Source: Janthinobacterium sp. BJB426
GTDB taxonomy: Bacteria; Pseudomonadota; Gammaproteobacteria; Burkholderiales; Burkholderiaceae_D
Assembly (NCBI RefSeq): GCF_002735705.1
Contig: NZ_PDZL01000026.1
Coordinates: forward strand, 1-63,061
Length of the DNA: 63,061 nucleotides
Direction: 5' to 3'
Of the stretch, positions 18,128 through 27,000 are shown piece by piece. The notes beneath the pieces are model-generated. The model was not told the DNA's origin. It worked only from the letters and a program-made list of their open reading frames with translations, and made no database searches. Within the stretch, counting starts at the first letter, position 1; every line of letters starts with the position of its first letter. The position numbers and the translations under genes are program-made.

Positions 18128-18787
18128 ATGACCTCTACCGCCCTGCCCCCCAGCCCCCGTACCCGCGTGCGCCGCGTCGCCGAACTGGCCAGCTACGAGC
18201 AAGCCAGCCTGTACGACATCCTCGACGCCGCCTACCTGTGCCATATCGCTTTCCAGGACGAGCACGGAAACCATTGCATCCCGACCGCCTGCTGGCGCAT
18301 CGGTGGCCACCTGTACATCCATGGCTCGAACGGCAGCCGCATGCTCAAGCAGCTGCTGCGCGATACGGGCGTCTGCGTGACGGTGACCCATCTCGACGGC
18401 CTGGTGCTGGCGCGCTCCGCCTTCAATCATACGATGAACTACCGCTCGGCGATGGTGTACGGGCAGTTTGAAAAAGTCAGCGACATCGGCCAGCAGCATG
18501 CGGCGATGGATGCGTTGATGGAGAAGCTGGCGCCGGGACGCCTGGCGCACGTGCGCGGCGGCAGCGCCAAGGAATACGCGGCCACCACCGTGCTGCGCAT
18601 CGCGCTCGACGAATGCGCCATCAAGCAGCGCAAGGGCGGCCCGCTCGACGACGCGGACGACATGGCGCATGCCGTCTGGACGGGCGAGCTGCCGTTTACA
18701 CACGGCCGTGGCGCGGCCGTCGCCGATGCGCTCAACACCAGCGAGATGCCCGCGTATGCCGCCGCATGGGGGACGGAATCCGCTTGA
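18128..18787 (+). CDS. Pyridoxamine 5'-phosphate oxidase-fold flavoprotein
   Basis: 219 residues, split-barrel FMN-binding fold of the NimA/Pyridox_ox_2 group. The segment with ILDAAYLCHIAF, CIPTACWRIGGHLYIHGS and SRMLKQLLRD is typical, as is VCVTVTHLDGLVLARSAF. Members include nitroimidazole reductases and uncharacterised oxidoreductases, not the housekeeping PdxH. The start at 18128 was chosen because upstream in-frame sequence runs through the shared promoter region. Divergence from a MocR regulator suggests a B6- or amine-linked function. Confidence 0.8.
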   Translation: MTSTALPPSPRTRVRRVAELASYEQASLYDILDAAYLCHIAFQDEHGNHCIPTACWRIGGHLYIHGSNGSRMLKQLLRDTGVCVTVTHLDGLVLARSAFNHTMNYRSAMVYGQFEKVSDIGQQHAAMDALMEKLAPGRLAHVRGGSAKEYAATTVLRIALDECAIKQRKGGPLDDADDMAHAVWTGELPFTHGRGAAVADALNTSEMPAYAAAWGTESA

Positions 18788-18872
18788 CCGGCCTGCGTGC
18801 TTGACCGATGATCGGCGTTGATGGCGATCGCCACCAATTGACCAACCGATCCAATCACGCATGGAGCATATG

Positions 18873-19703
18873 ATGATGAAGCGAGTATCCCTGGCCACGG
18901 CCCTGACGGTCATGCTGGCCTGTGGCGGCAGCGGTGCGGCCCTGGCCGCCGAGGCGGGCGACGCGGCCCTGAAGGCAGCCATCGCCGGCAGCGCGCGCAC
19001 GCCGGCCAACGCGCTGCGCGACAGCGCCCGCCACCCGTATGAAACGCTGACGTTTTTCGGCATCAAACCGACCATGACGGTGGTGGAACTGGCGCCTGGC
19101 GGCGGCTGGTACACGGAAATCCTGGCGCCCTACCTGCGCGACAGCGGCAAGCTGATCGCCGCCGGCAACGATCCTCAATCCGCCAGCGAAGGCGCGCGCC
19201 GCGGCGCGGCGCGCTTCCAGCAAAAACTCGACGCCAATTCCGCCGCTTTCGGCAGGGTGGAGATCGGCGCCTTCGCGCCACCCACCACCTACCGCATCGC
19301 GCCCAAGGGCACGGCCGACATGGTGCTCACCTTCCGCAATATCCACAACTGGATACCGATCGGCGAAGCGGGCATGCAGACCCTGTTCAAGGAAGTGTAT
19401 GACAGCCTGAAACCGGGCGGCGTATTTGGCGTCGTCGAGCACCGCCTGCCGGCGAACAAGGCGCAAGATGCCACGGCCAGCAGCGGCTACATGCACGAAG
19501 CGTATGTGATCAAGCTGGCCGAAGGTGCAGGTTTCAAACTGGCGGGCAAATCGGACATCAACGCCAATCCGAAAGACACGGCAGACCATCAGGGCGGCGT
19601 GTGGGCGCTGCCGCCCACCTACGCCAACAAGGATGTGGACCGTGCCAAATACACGGCCATCGGCGAGAGCGACCGCATGACCCTGAAGTTCGTCAAGCCA
19701 TAA
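18873..19703 (+). CDS. Exported SAM-methyltransferase-like protein
   Basis: About 276 residues. A clear signal peptide (VSLATALTVMLACGGSGAAL, cleavage near ALA-AE) is followed by a class I methyltransferase-like fold: VVELAPGGGWYTEILAPYL (motif I) and a later SLKPGGVFGVVEHR (post-II/III). Proteins like this are found widely with signal peptides, yet S-adenosylmethionine is cytoplasmic, so their reaction is unclear. GGAG at 18863-18866 lies 6 nt before the chosen ATG; ATG codons at 18861, 18870 and 18876 are in the same frame. A terminator follows at 19711. Confidence 0.75.
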   Translation: MMKRVSLATALTVMLACGGSGAALAAEAGDAALKAAIAGSARTPANALRDSARHPYETLTFFGIKPTMTVVELAPGGGWYTEILAPYLRDSGKLIAAGNDPQSASEGARRGAARFQQKLDANSAAFGRVEIGAFAPPTTYRIAPKGTADMVLTFRNIHNWIPIGEAGMQTLFKEVYDSLKPGGVFGVVEHRLPANKAQDATASSGYMHEAYVIKLAEGAGFKLAGKSDINANPKDTADHQGGVWALPPTYANKDVDRAKYTAIGESDRMTLKFVKP

Positions 19704-19710
19704 TGTGAAA

Positions 19711-19732
19711 AAGGCCACCTCGCGGTGGCCTT
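19711..19732. terminator. Intrinsic terminator between convergent genes
   Basis: Stem AAGGCCACC / GGTGGCCTT with loop TCGC, preceded by an A-run and followed by TTCT. It lies between the exported methyltransferase and the serine hydrolase, which converge, and can serve both. Confidence 0.8.
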
Positions 19733-19744
19733 CTGCTGCCTGCT

Positions 19745-21382
19745 CTACTTCTTGCCTTCTTTCGGCTTCACCGGCGCCAGGCTCAGATCCTGGAAGTCGT
19801 AGCTGAAATCCGTCTCGGCCGACACTGGCGCCATCTTTACCCGGTCGATGCTGCCGTCGGGATTGAGCGAGAACGTCACGTAGGCATCGGCGTTGAAATT
19901 GCGCTCCTTCCAGCGCACGATGAAGGTGTCGTGCTGCCAGTGTTCCAGCTCGCCCGTCAGGTCCGGCGTGCGCGTGAAGCTGAGAATGTGTTTTTTCCCT
20001 TCCGGCTTGATCACGACTTTGCCATACCAGGCATCTTCATACTCGCCATCGTACGCCGCCAGCGGCAACGATGGCTGCGATTTCGCCGCGCGCGCGCTCG
20101 ACGCCTTGCCCTGCTTTTTCACTTCCTCCGCATGCTGATCCTGTTCCACCTTGGCCACCAGGGCCAGCCAGTCCGACGGTGCCGCCTGCAGGTAATGGTC
20201 GAGGATGCGCCATTGCAGCGCCGTCATGGAACCGCCATTTTCCGCATTGGTCAGAATGGCCACGCCCAGTTTCGCTTCCGGCACCATCACCACGCGCGAA
20301 TAAAATCCCTGCAGCGCGCCGCCGTGCATGGCCACTTTCATGCCCTTGTAGTCGCGCAACTGGAAACCCAGGCCATACGCGCTGAAGTTCGGTTTCGTCG
20401 CGGCCAGCGCCGGCTTCGGCTCGGAAATCTTGATCGGCGTTTGCGCCGTCCACATCTCGCGGCCCTGCTTTTCGCTGAACAGGCGCGCGTCCTTGCCATC
20501 CTTGTCCTTCACACCGGCGATCTTGCCGCCATCGAGCAGCACCATCATCCACTTGGCGATATCTTCCGCATTCGTGTTGATACCGACGGCGCCCACGGCG
20601 TTCGGCACGGGCATCGATTTGACGGCGGCGATCTTGCCGTCGATCTTGCTATGCGCACTGGCGACGTCGGACTTGCCCGCATTTTCAGCCAGGCTGGTGG
20701 TGGTGCCTGTCATGCCCAGCGGCGCCAGGATGCGTTCATGCATGGCCTCGCCCCAGCTTTTCCCCGCCTTGTCGGCGATGATCTTGCCGGCCACGATGTA
20801 CAGCAGGTTATCGTAGGCATAGCTGTTGCGAAAACTCGTGGCCGGACGGATGTAGCGCAGCTTCTCGATGATCTCGTCGGTGCTGAAGGTGGTGGTCGGC
20901 CACCACAACAAGTCGCCGGCGCCCAAGCCCAGGCCGCTGCGATGCGTCAGCAGATCGCGCACGGTCATGGCGCCCGTCACGTAGGAATCGTGCATCTGGA
21001 AGCCGGGCAGGTGCTTGGTGACGGGATCGTCCCAGGCCAGCTTGCCATCGTCGACCAGCATGGCCAGCGCGGCGGCCGTGAAGCCTTTCGAGTTCGAGGC
21101 CACTTCGAACAGGGTCTGCGCGTCGACGGCCGCCGGTTCGCCCAGCTTACGCACGCCAAAGCCCCTGGCGGTGACGACTTTACCGTCCTTGACGATGGCG
21201 ATCGCCATGCCGGGCACGTCGAACACTTTCAGGGCGGTGGCGACGTCGCGCTCAAGATCGAAGGCGGGCGCAGGTGCCGGTGCGGCGGCAACGACGGGGG
21301 CAGCGTCAAAAGCCAGCGCCGGCACGGTGATGCTGGAAAACGCCAGCACGATGGCGGCGGCAAGACGGTTCATGGTATGCAT
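19745..21382 (-). CDS. Beta-lactamase-fold serine hydrolase (class C/esterase-like)
   Basis: 545 residues with signal peptide (ending near PALA-FD). Catalytic SxxK is seen in SNSK (near residue 96), YxN in YDN (near 187), and the third box is HGG (near 353) instead of KTG. The C-terminal ~100 residues form a beta domain of the DUF3471 type. This arrangement is typical of penicillin-binding-protein-related esterases and D-aminopeptidases rather than resistance beta-lactamases. It starts 22 nt after the M1 peptidase gene, so the two form an operon. The start MHTMNR has GGAA 9-12 nt upstream. Confidence 0.85.
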   Translation of the reverse strand: MHTMNRLAAAIVLAFSSITVPALAFDAAPVVAAAPAPAPAFDLERDVATALKVFDVPGMAIAIVKDGKVVTARGFGVRKLGEPAAVDAQTLFEVASNSKGFTAAALAMLVDDGKLAWDDPVTKHLPGFQMHDSYVTGAMTVRDLLTHRSGLGLGAGDLLWWPTTTFSTDEIIEKLRYIRPATSFRNSYAYDNLLYIVAGKIIADKAGKSWGEAMHERILAPLGMTGTTTSLAENAGKSDVASAHSKIDGKIAAVKSMPVPNAVGAVGINTNAEDIAKWMMVLLDGGKIAGVKDKDGKDARLFSEKQGREMWTAQTPIKISEPKPALAATKPNFSAYGLGFQLRDYKGMKVAMHGGALQGFYSRVVMVPEAKLGVAILTNAENGGSMTALQWRILDHYLQAAPSDWLALVAKVEQDQHAEEVKKQGKASSARAAKSQPSLPLAAYDGEYEDAWYGKVVIKPEGKKHILSFTRTPDLTGELEHWQHDTFIVRWKERNFNADAYVTFSLNPDGSIDRVKMAPVSAETDFSYDFQDLSLAPVKPKEGKK

Positions 21383-21404
21383 GGTCAGGAGTTCCAAGGA
21401 AGGT

Positions 21405-23264
21405 TCAATGCGCTTGCGCGGCCATCAATTTATCGACGCTTTCCTGCGTCACCGGGTGGTAGCGTTCACGCGCCTTCACATACACGTCCTTGGCCCAGGC
21501 ATGGCCTTGCGGCGTCTTCATCAAGGCGCTGTACAGGGGCACGACGAACTTCTGGCGGCCCACGCTCATCAGGAATGCCTGCAAGGGCTGACGCACATCG
21601 TAGCCGGCGTTCACGGAGGCCAGATAGAAGCGGTAAGCGACTTCATTGTTGCCGCTCTTGCCCACGCCGTAGACCTGGTCCAGTTCACGCAATTGCGCCG
21701 CGCTAGCCTTGTTGTTGATGTCGTTCAGGAAGTGCATCGATTCGATGGCAATCCACTTGTCCATGCCCAGGTCCTTGGTCGCCAGCTCGCCCTTGAGCCA
21801 GGCGTCGCGGTGCTGGTCGAGCAGTGCCAGGCGCGGCGAGACGACGCGCTGCGCGCTGGCCGGCACGCCCGTGCCATACAGCCATTCATCGAGTTCCGCT
21901 GCCGGCATGACGTCCGGATGCTGCGCCAGCAAATTCTTGCGCAGGTAGGTAATGAACTGCTCCGTCGTCACGCTCTGGAACGCGTGCTGGTCGAACCAGC
22001 CGCGCAGGAAGGGATCGAACACGGCACGGCCTGCGCGGCGCTCCATGGTGGCCAGGAACCAGGCGCCTTTCGGGTAGATGATGCCGTCGTCCGTGTACGT
22101 TTCCGCGGGATTGGCATCCGCATCGCGCGTGATCAGCGCCGTTTTCGCCGCCGGCAATTCGCGGATCGAAGCGGCCAGTTCTTCCTGGTCGACCTGCACG
22201 CCCATCTGCGCCACTTCGCTGCCATACAGCTGCTCGACGATGCGCGTGGTGACGTAGGTGGTGAAACCTTCGTTGAGCCACATGTGCTTCCACGAGGCGT
22301 TGGTGACCAGGTTGCCCGACCACGAGTGGGCCAGTTCATGCGCGATCAGGTCGACCAGGCTGCGGTCGCCCGCGATCATGGTCGGCGTGAGGAAGGTCAG
22401 GCGCGGGTTTTCCATGCCGCCGTAAGGGAACGATGGCGGCAGCACGATCATGTCATAGCGTCCCCATCCATACGGACCATACAGCGCTTCAGCTGCCTGT
22501 ATCATTTTTTCCGTGTCGGCCAGCTCGTATTCGGCCGCCTTGATGCGCGGCGGTTCCGCATACACGGCGGAGCGGGGACCGAGTTTGCGCACTTCCAGTT
22601 CGCCGATGGCGATCGCCAGCAGGTACGAGGGAATCGGCTGCGGCATCCGGAATTTCCAGCCGCCCTTGCCCGTCGCCTTTTCATCGTTCTCGGCGCTCAT
22701 CACGACGCGCATGCCCGCTGGCGCATCGATGCGCGCGCTGTACGTAAAGCGCACGGCCGGCGTATCCTGCGACGGCACCCACGAACGGGCGTTGATGCTT
22801 TGCGACTGGCTGAACATGAAAGGCAGCTTGCCCGACATGGTTTGCTGCGGCGTGAGCCACTGCAGCGCGATGGCGTTCGGCGCCGTGTGATAGTAGACGC
22901 GCACCTTGCCCGGCTGGCCCGTGGTGGTGATGCGCAGCGCCTGGCCCTTTTCCGGGTCGGCCTTGTCCAGCTGGTACGGCGCCATCTGCCAGGCGCCGCG
23001 CTTGTCCTGCACCTGCACTTTCGCAATCGACAGATCGCGCGTATCGAGCACCAGGGTGCGCGCCGCCGGGTCGATCCAGTTCAAGGACAGCTCGGCATAG
23101 CCGGACAGCGTCTTTTGCTTGAAGTCCGCTTTCAGGTCCAGCTGCAGGTCGCGCGTGCGCACCTGGTCGTAGCGCGCATAGCTGAGGGGGTCGGCGTGCG
23201 CGGCCAGGGTTACCTGGCAAAGTAGCGCACAGCCCAGCGCGCGCAGGAAGGTCAAAGTTTGCAT
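21405..23264 (-). CDS. Secreted M1 family metallopeptidase (aminopeptidase N-like)
   Basis: 619 residues with signal peptide (cleavage near AHA-DP). The substrate-anchoring GGMEN (near residue 280) and zinc site HELAHSW plus WLNEGFTTY (about 309-330) are intact, so it should be an active aminopeptidase. The length and the C-terminal helical domain resemble leukotriene A4 hydrolase-like members. It is followed at 22 nt by the serine hydrolase gene and preceded, after a terminator, by another M1 gene. A role in extracytoplasmic peptide breakdown is inferred. Confidence 0.9.
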   Translation of the reverse strand: MQTLTFLRALGCALLCQVTLAAHADPLSYARYDQVRTRDLQLDLKADFKQKTLSGYAELSLNWIDPAARTLVLDTRDLSIAKVQVQDKRGAWQMAPYQLDKADPEKGQALRITTTGQPGKVRVYYHTAPNAIALQWLTPQQTMSGKLPFMFSQSQSINARSWVPSQDTPAVRFTYSARIDAPAGMRVVMSAENDEKATGKGGWKFRMPQPIPSYLLAIAIGELEVRKLGPRSAVYAEPPRIKAAEYELADTEKMIQAAEALYGPYGWGRYDMIVLPPSFPYGGMENPRLTFLTPTMIAGDRSLVDLIAHELAHSWSGNLVTNASWKHMWLNEGFTTYVTTRIVEQLYGSEVAQMGVQVDQEELAASIRELPAAKTALITRDADANPAETYTDDGIIYPKGAWFLATMERRAGRAVFDPFLRGWFDQHAFQSVTTEQFITYLRKNLLAQHPDVMPAAELDEWLYGTGVPASAQRVVSPRLALLDQHRDAWLKGELATKDLGMDKWIAIESMHFLNDINNKASAAQLRELDQVYGVGKSGNNEVAYRFYLASVNAGYDVRQPLQAFLMSVGRQKFVVPLYSALMKTPQGHAWAKDVYVKARERYHPVTQESVDKLMAAQAH

Positions 23265-23353
23265 GGTCGTCTTTTGAATGATTTGCGAAAGCCCCGGTCC
23301 GTGTGCGCCGAGGCGTCGCGCAGAATAGCACTTCCGGCGCAGGCCTGGCAGAA

Positions 23354-23380
23354 AAAAGCGCCGGACTGGCCGGCGCTTTT
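23354..23380 (-). terminator. Intrinsic terminator after the second M1 peptidase gene
   Basis: Stem AAAAGCGCCGG / CCGGCGCTTTT (11 bp) with a 5-nt loop. On the minus strand it ends in TTTTTTC. It lies 4 nt past the stop at 23384, and separates the two M1 peptidase genes into different transcription units. Confidence 0.85.
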
Positions 23381-23383
23381 TCC

Positions 23384-25765
23384 TTATTTTGTCTCGGCCT
23401 TGGCCTCGGGCGCCTTCAGCGGCGTATTAACATCCTTCATCAGGTTGTTCTTGTCGCGATCGAGCTTGAACAGCTCCAGGCGCGATGGCGTGATTTTTCT
23501 CGGCCATGCGTTGTTGCTGGTGTCGATGTCGGCCGTCTCCCAGTACGGGTCCTGCACCAGGCCCAGCATCGGTTCATCCGTGATGATCACCTTGCTGATC
23601 TTGTGCGGCGCATAGCGCCATACTTCTGCCGGCACGCGCTCGATGATCTTCTTGCCGCTTTTCAGTTCGATTTCCAGGATCAACGGCATCACCAGTCCGC
23701 CGAGATTCGAAAAGTCGACCAGGTACAGATGCTTGCCCATGTTGCGCTGTTCCAGCAGCTTGCGCTCCCACGGCTCCAGCGTTTCCTGTTCTTCCGCATA
23801 GCTGTTGCGGTCCTTGTTGGTGACCGTGAAGTCATCGTGCTGGTTGTAGAAATCCTTCAGCGCGGGATCGATGTCGACCTTCTTCGGCAGCGCCTTGTTG
23901 CGCTGGTCCGAGATCGAGATGGGCTGGGCCGCCTTCTGCGCCTTCTTCCACGCCTTCTCGACTTCCGGGTTCTTCGTGCTCACGCCATATTCGCTGATGC
24001 CGTCGATACTGATGTCGACCGCGTCGGTGGTATAGAACCAGCCGCGCCAGAACCAGTCCAGGTCCGTGCCGGAAGCGTCTTCCATGGTGCGGAAAAAGTC
24101 GGCGGGCGTCGGACGCTTGAACTTCCAACGCAAGGCGTACTGCTTGAAGGCGAAATCGAACAGTTCGCGCCCGAGGATGGTTTCGCGCAGGATGTTGAGG
24201 GCCGTGGCCGGCTTGTCGTAGGCGTTCGCCGTGAACTGCAGCAAGGACTCGGAATTGGTCATGATCGGTACCTGGTTCTGGCTGCGCATGTAGTCAACGA
24301 TCTTGCGCGGCTCGCCATTCCAGGACGGAAAATGCTCTTCCCACGCCTGCTCGGCCAGGTACTGCAGGAAGGAATTGAGGCCCTCGTCCATCCACGTCCA
24401 CTGGCGCTCGTCCGAGTTGACGATCATGGGGAAATAATTGTGGCCCACTTCGTGGATGATCACGCCGATCAGGTCATATTTGGCCGTCTTCGAGTACGTG
24501 AGCTCCCCCGTCTTCTTGTCCTTCACGGGGCGCCCGCCATTGAACGCAATCATCGGATACTCCATGCCGCCCACGGCGCCGTTGACGGAGATCGCGTTCG
24601 GATACGGATAATCGAAACTGTACTTGTTGTACTGCTCGATCGCGTGCACGACGGCGCGCGTGCTGTACTGCTGCCACAGCGGGTTGCCCTCGTTCGGGTA
24701 ATACGACATGGCCATCACGCGCTTGCCGCCGCTGTCCAGGCCCTGCGCATCCCAGATGAACTTGCGGCTCGACGCCCACGCCACGTCGCGCACATTGGCC
24801 GCCTTGAAGTGCCAGGTTTGCATGCCCGCCGCCTTGCCCTTTTCCGCCGCCAGCGCCTCGGCGGGCGTGATCACCAACAGCGGCGTATCGCTGTTTTTTG
24901 CGCGCGCCAGGCGTTCGCGCTGCACGGAGCTCAGCACGGCGGCAGGATTTTGCAGCTCGCCCGTGGCAGCCACCACGTGGTCGCCCGGCACCGTCAGATA
25001 CAGCTCGTAATCGCCAAACTCCAGCGTGAATTCCCCGGAGCCGAGGAACTGCTTGTGCTGCCAGCCGACGGCGTCGTAGTAGGCGGCCATGCGCGGGAAC
25101 CACTGCGCAATCTGGAAAATCGCGTTCTTGTCGTCTTCGAAATATTCGTAGCCAGAGCGCTCGACCAGCACCTTCTGGTCATTGATCTGATACGACCAGT
25201 CGATGTTGAACGTGATGCTCTGGCCAGGCGCCAGCGCCACCGGCAAATCGATGCGCAGCATGGTCTGGTTGACCACATACGGCAGCGGCTTGCCGCCGGC
25301 CGCTTTCACGGCGGCAAGCTTGAAGCCGCCGTCGAATTCGCGGCCCGCATGGATGGCGCGCAAATCCTCGAATTTCAGCGCTTCGTCTTCGCTACCGCTC
25401 AGCCAGGCCTGGCGCGACGGCGCACTCAGTACGCGGCGCTGGTCGGCATCCTGGCGCAAGCCATTCTGGTCCAGCTGCAGCCACAGATACGCGAGGCTGT
25501 CGGGCGAACGGTTGTGATAGGTGATCTGTTCGCTGGCCGTGATGGCGCGCCGTGCCTCATCGAGCGTGGCGCGGATCACGTAATCGGCGCGCTGCTGCCA
25601 GTAGGCGTGGCCCGGCGCGCCGGACGCGGTGCGATAGGCATTCGGCGTGGGCAGCAGTTCTTCGAGCTGGCGGAACTTGTCGTCGAAGGGCGCGGCGGCG
25701 CACAGGCCGGGCAAGGGAGCAAACAAGGTCAAACACAAGGCAAGCAAGCGGATAAGGACCGGCAT
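23384..25765 (-). CDS. Secreted M1 family metallopeptidase (large)
   Basis: 793 residues with signal peptide (LIRLLALCLTLFAPLPGLCA). The zinc site HEVGHNYFP (near residue 438) with the third ligand in WMDEGLNSF (near 459) and the GGMEYP exopeptidase motif are present. It differs from the neighbouring M1 enzyme in length and in having HEVGH in place of HELAH, so it is not a recent copy. The start MPVLIRLL was chosen because GGAA stands 7 nt before it; upstream ATGs would spoil the signal peptide. Substrate unknown. Confidence 0.88.
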   Translation of the reverse strand: MPVLIRLLALCLTLFAPLPGLCAAAPFDDKFRQLEELLPTPNAYRTASGAPGHAYWQQRADYVIRATLDEARRAITASEQITYHNRSPDSLAYLWLQLDQNGLRQDADQRRVLSAPSRQAWLSGSEDEALKFEDLRAIHAGREFDGGFKLAAVKAAGGKPLPYVVNQTMLRIDLPVALAPGQSITFNIDWSYQINDQKVLVERSGYEYFEDDKNAIFQIAQWFPRMAAYYDAVGWQHKQFLGSGEFTLEFGDYELYLTVPGDHVVAATGELQNPAAVLSSVQRERLARAKNSDTPLLVITPAEALAAEKGKAAGMQTWHFKAANVRDVAWASSRKFIWDAQGLDSGGKRVMAMSYYPNEGNPLWQQYSTRAVVHAIEQYNKYSFDYPYPNAISVNGAVGGMEYPMIAFNGGRPVKDKKTGELTYSKTAKYDLIGVIIHEVGHNYFPMIVNSDERQWTWMDEGLNSFLQYLAEQAWEEHFPSWNGEPRKIVDYMRSQNQVPIMTNSESLLQFTANAYDKPATALNILRETILGRELFDFAFKQYALRWKFKRPTPADFFRTMEDASGTDLDWFWRGWFYTTDAVDISIDGISEYGVSTKNPEVEKAWKKAQKAAQPISISDQRNKALPKKVDIDPALKDFYNQHDDFTVTNKDRNSYAEEQETLEPWERKLLEQRNMGKHLYLVDFSNLGGLVMPLILEIELKSGKKIIERVPAEVWRYAPHKISKVIITDEPMLGLVQDPYWETADIDTSNNAWPRKITPSRLELFKLDRDKNNLMKDVNTPLKAPEAKAETK

Positions 25766-25902
25766 GGCGCATTCCATCTGGGAGTCGTGGACAGACTGCA
25801 TTCTAAGACGAGTCTGTTTGCAAATCGATCATTGTTGTCGAAGTCCCACACACCAGGCCATGCTGTGCCCCGGCAGTACTGGCGCCGGCGCGGGCATTGG
25901 CG

Positions 25903-26090
25903 TATGATGCGCCTCGAACATTGGGGAGTAGTCGTCCCGCGGTCCTGCCGCGGGAACCTGTATCAACATAATTGGCCCGCAGGCCATGGTGCAGGTGGTT
26001 GCAGAACTTGACGAGACCATTGATCCAGGGCGGCCGCATGGGCCGGAGTCGCCCGTGGATCATTGGTTAATTCGTCCGGCCCACGTACCT
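25903..26090 (+). ncRNA. yybP-ykoY manganese riboswitch
   Basis: The leader of the exporter gene at 26102 carries the family's conserved elements in order: GGGGAGTAG (25923-25931), a GC-rich P2 arm, TCAACATA (25963-25970), GGCC arms, and GACGAGACC (26010-26018). Mn(II) binding between the two L1/L3 loops turns on expression in known members (mntP, mneA). A TATGAT -10 at 25903-25908 suggests transcription starts near 25915. The expression platform probably lies in 26035-26095, where GGGCCGG can pair with CCGGCCC; it ends just before the start codon, so translational control is likely. Confidence 0.9.
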
Positions 26091-26101
26091 CTTGCAATCT
26101 C

Positions 26102-26677
26102 ATGGAAGCATTCCTCATCTCCACCGGCATCGTCGGTCTCGCTGAAATCGGCGACAAAACCCAACTCCTGGCCTTTCTGCTGGCCGCCAAATTCCGCAAG
26201 CCCTTGCCCATCGTGCTGGCGATTTTCGTCGCCACCATCGCCAATCACGCGTTTGCCGCCGCCGTCGGCGCCTGGATCACCAGCATGCTGGGGCCCGACG
26301 TGCTGCGCTGGGTGCTCGGCGTATCGTTCCTCGCCATGGCCGCCTGGACCCTCATCCCCGACAAGCTCGATGAAGACGAGACGAAGCTGGCAAAATATGG
26401 CGTCTTCCTGACCACCCTGATCGCCTTCTTCATGGCGGAAATGGGAGACAAGACGCAGGTCGCCACGGTGGCGCTGGCGGCCCGCTACCACGACATTGTT
26501 TCCGTCGTGCTGGGCACCACCTTCGGCATGATGCTGGCCAACGTGCCAGCCGTCTACCTGGGTGACAGGATCGCCAACCGCGTGTCGCTGCGCGTAGTGC
26601 ACGGCATCGCGGCGCTGGTCTTTGCCGTGCTGGGCGTGGCTACCCTGCTCGGTGCGGGTGCGGCCCTGGGGTTTTGA
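26102..26677 (+). CDS. Manganese exporter of the TMEM165/GDT1 (UPF0016) family
   Basis: 191 residues, six predicted membrane helices. The two family signatures ExGDKT are present, EIGDKT at 15-20 and EMGDKT at 113-118, one per repeat of three helices. Family members export Mn(II) (MneA of Vibrio, Mnx of cyanobacteria) or exchange Ca/Mn for protons. The manganese riboswitch directly upstream fits this. The start MEAFLIS follows the riboswitch; an in-frame start 13 codons upstream falls inside it and is rejected. No terminator was seen after the gene. Confidence 0.92.
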   Translation: MEAFLISTGIVGLAEIGDKTQLLAFLLAAKFRKPLPIVLAIFVATIANHAFAAAVGAWITSMLGPDVLRWVLGVSFLAMAAWTLIPDKLDEDETKLAKYGVFLTTLIAFFMAEMGDKTQVATVALAARYHDIVSVVLGTTFGMMLANVPAVYLGDRIANRVSLRVVHGIAALVFAVLGVATLLGAGAALGF

Positions 26678-26700
26678 CATAACATGAAATAATTTCTCAT

Positions 26701-26743
26701 TTACAATGTTCATGTCTATAATTACAATGTCGCCGACATGAAC
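26701..26743 (+). promoter_or_regulatory. Composite operator and promoter of the small-protein gene
   Basis: TTACAATGT occurs at 26701-26709 and again at 26722-26730, 21 bp apart (two helical turns). In addition a perfect 9-bp inverted repeat GTTCATGTC / GACATGAAC spans 26708-26716 and 26735-26743. The -10 TATAAT (26717-26722) lies between the inverted arms. This arrangement suggests a repressor or response-regulator site over the promoter of the gene at 26791. The regulator is not known. Confidence 0.5.
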
Positions 26744-26790
26744 ACTGGCGCGCCTGTCCCGAGCGGCCAGCGCGCTTTCTTGAGGAATAT

Positions 26791-27000
26791 ATGTATTTGA
26801 ATGGAAAGATCGCGGCGCTGTGCCTGGCCGCCTGCGCCAGCCAGTTCCCCGCCGCCATGGCGGCACCCTTGAACGCCCTCCCTCAGACGACAACGCAATC
26901 CGAGCCCGAAGTCCGCACGCGCGACCTGCTGTTGCTGGGCGCCGGCCTGATCCTGCTGCTTGGCCGGCGCCGTCCCGATTACGACACCTGGCAAGACTAG
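26791..27000 (+). CDS. Small exported protein with C-terminal membrane anchor
   Basis: 69 residues, not matched to a named family. An N-terminal signal peptide (IAALCLAACASQFPAAMA, cleavage near AMA-AP) and a C-terminal hydrophobic stretch LLLLGAGLILLLG followed by RRRP leave only about 20 residues in between. The end SEPEV... helix RRR resembles a PEP-CTERM sorting signal but lacks the exact PEP box. GAGGAATAT precedes the ATG. The stop overlaps the stop of the glucan synthase gene by four bases on the opposite strand. The elaborate promoter supports it as a real gene. Confidence 0.65.
   Translation: MYLNGKIAALCLAACASQFPAAMAAPLNALPQTTTQSEPEVRTRDLLLLGAGLILLLGRRRPDYDTWQD

Noticed and set aside
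19745..21382. Resistance beta-lactamase
   Set aside because: The third box is HGG and a DUF3471 domain follows, which fits esterase/aminopeptidase relatives.
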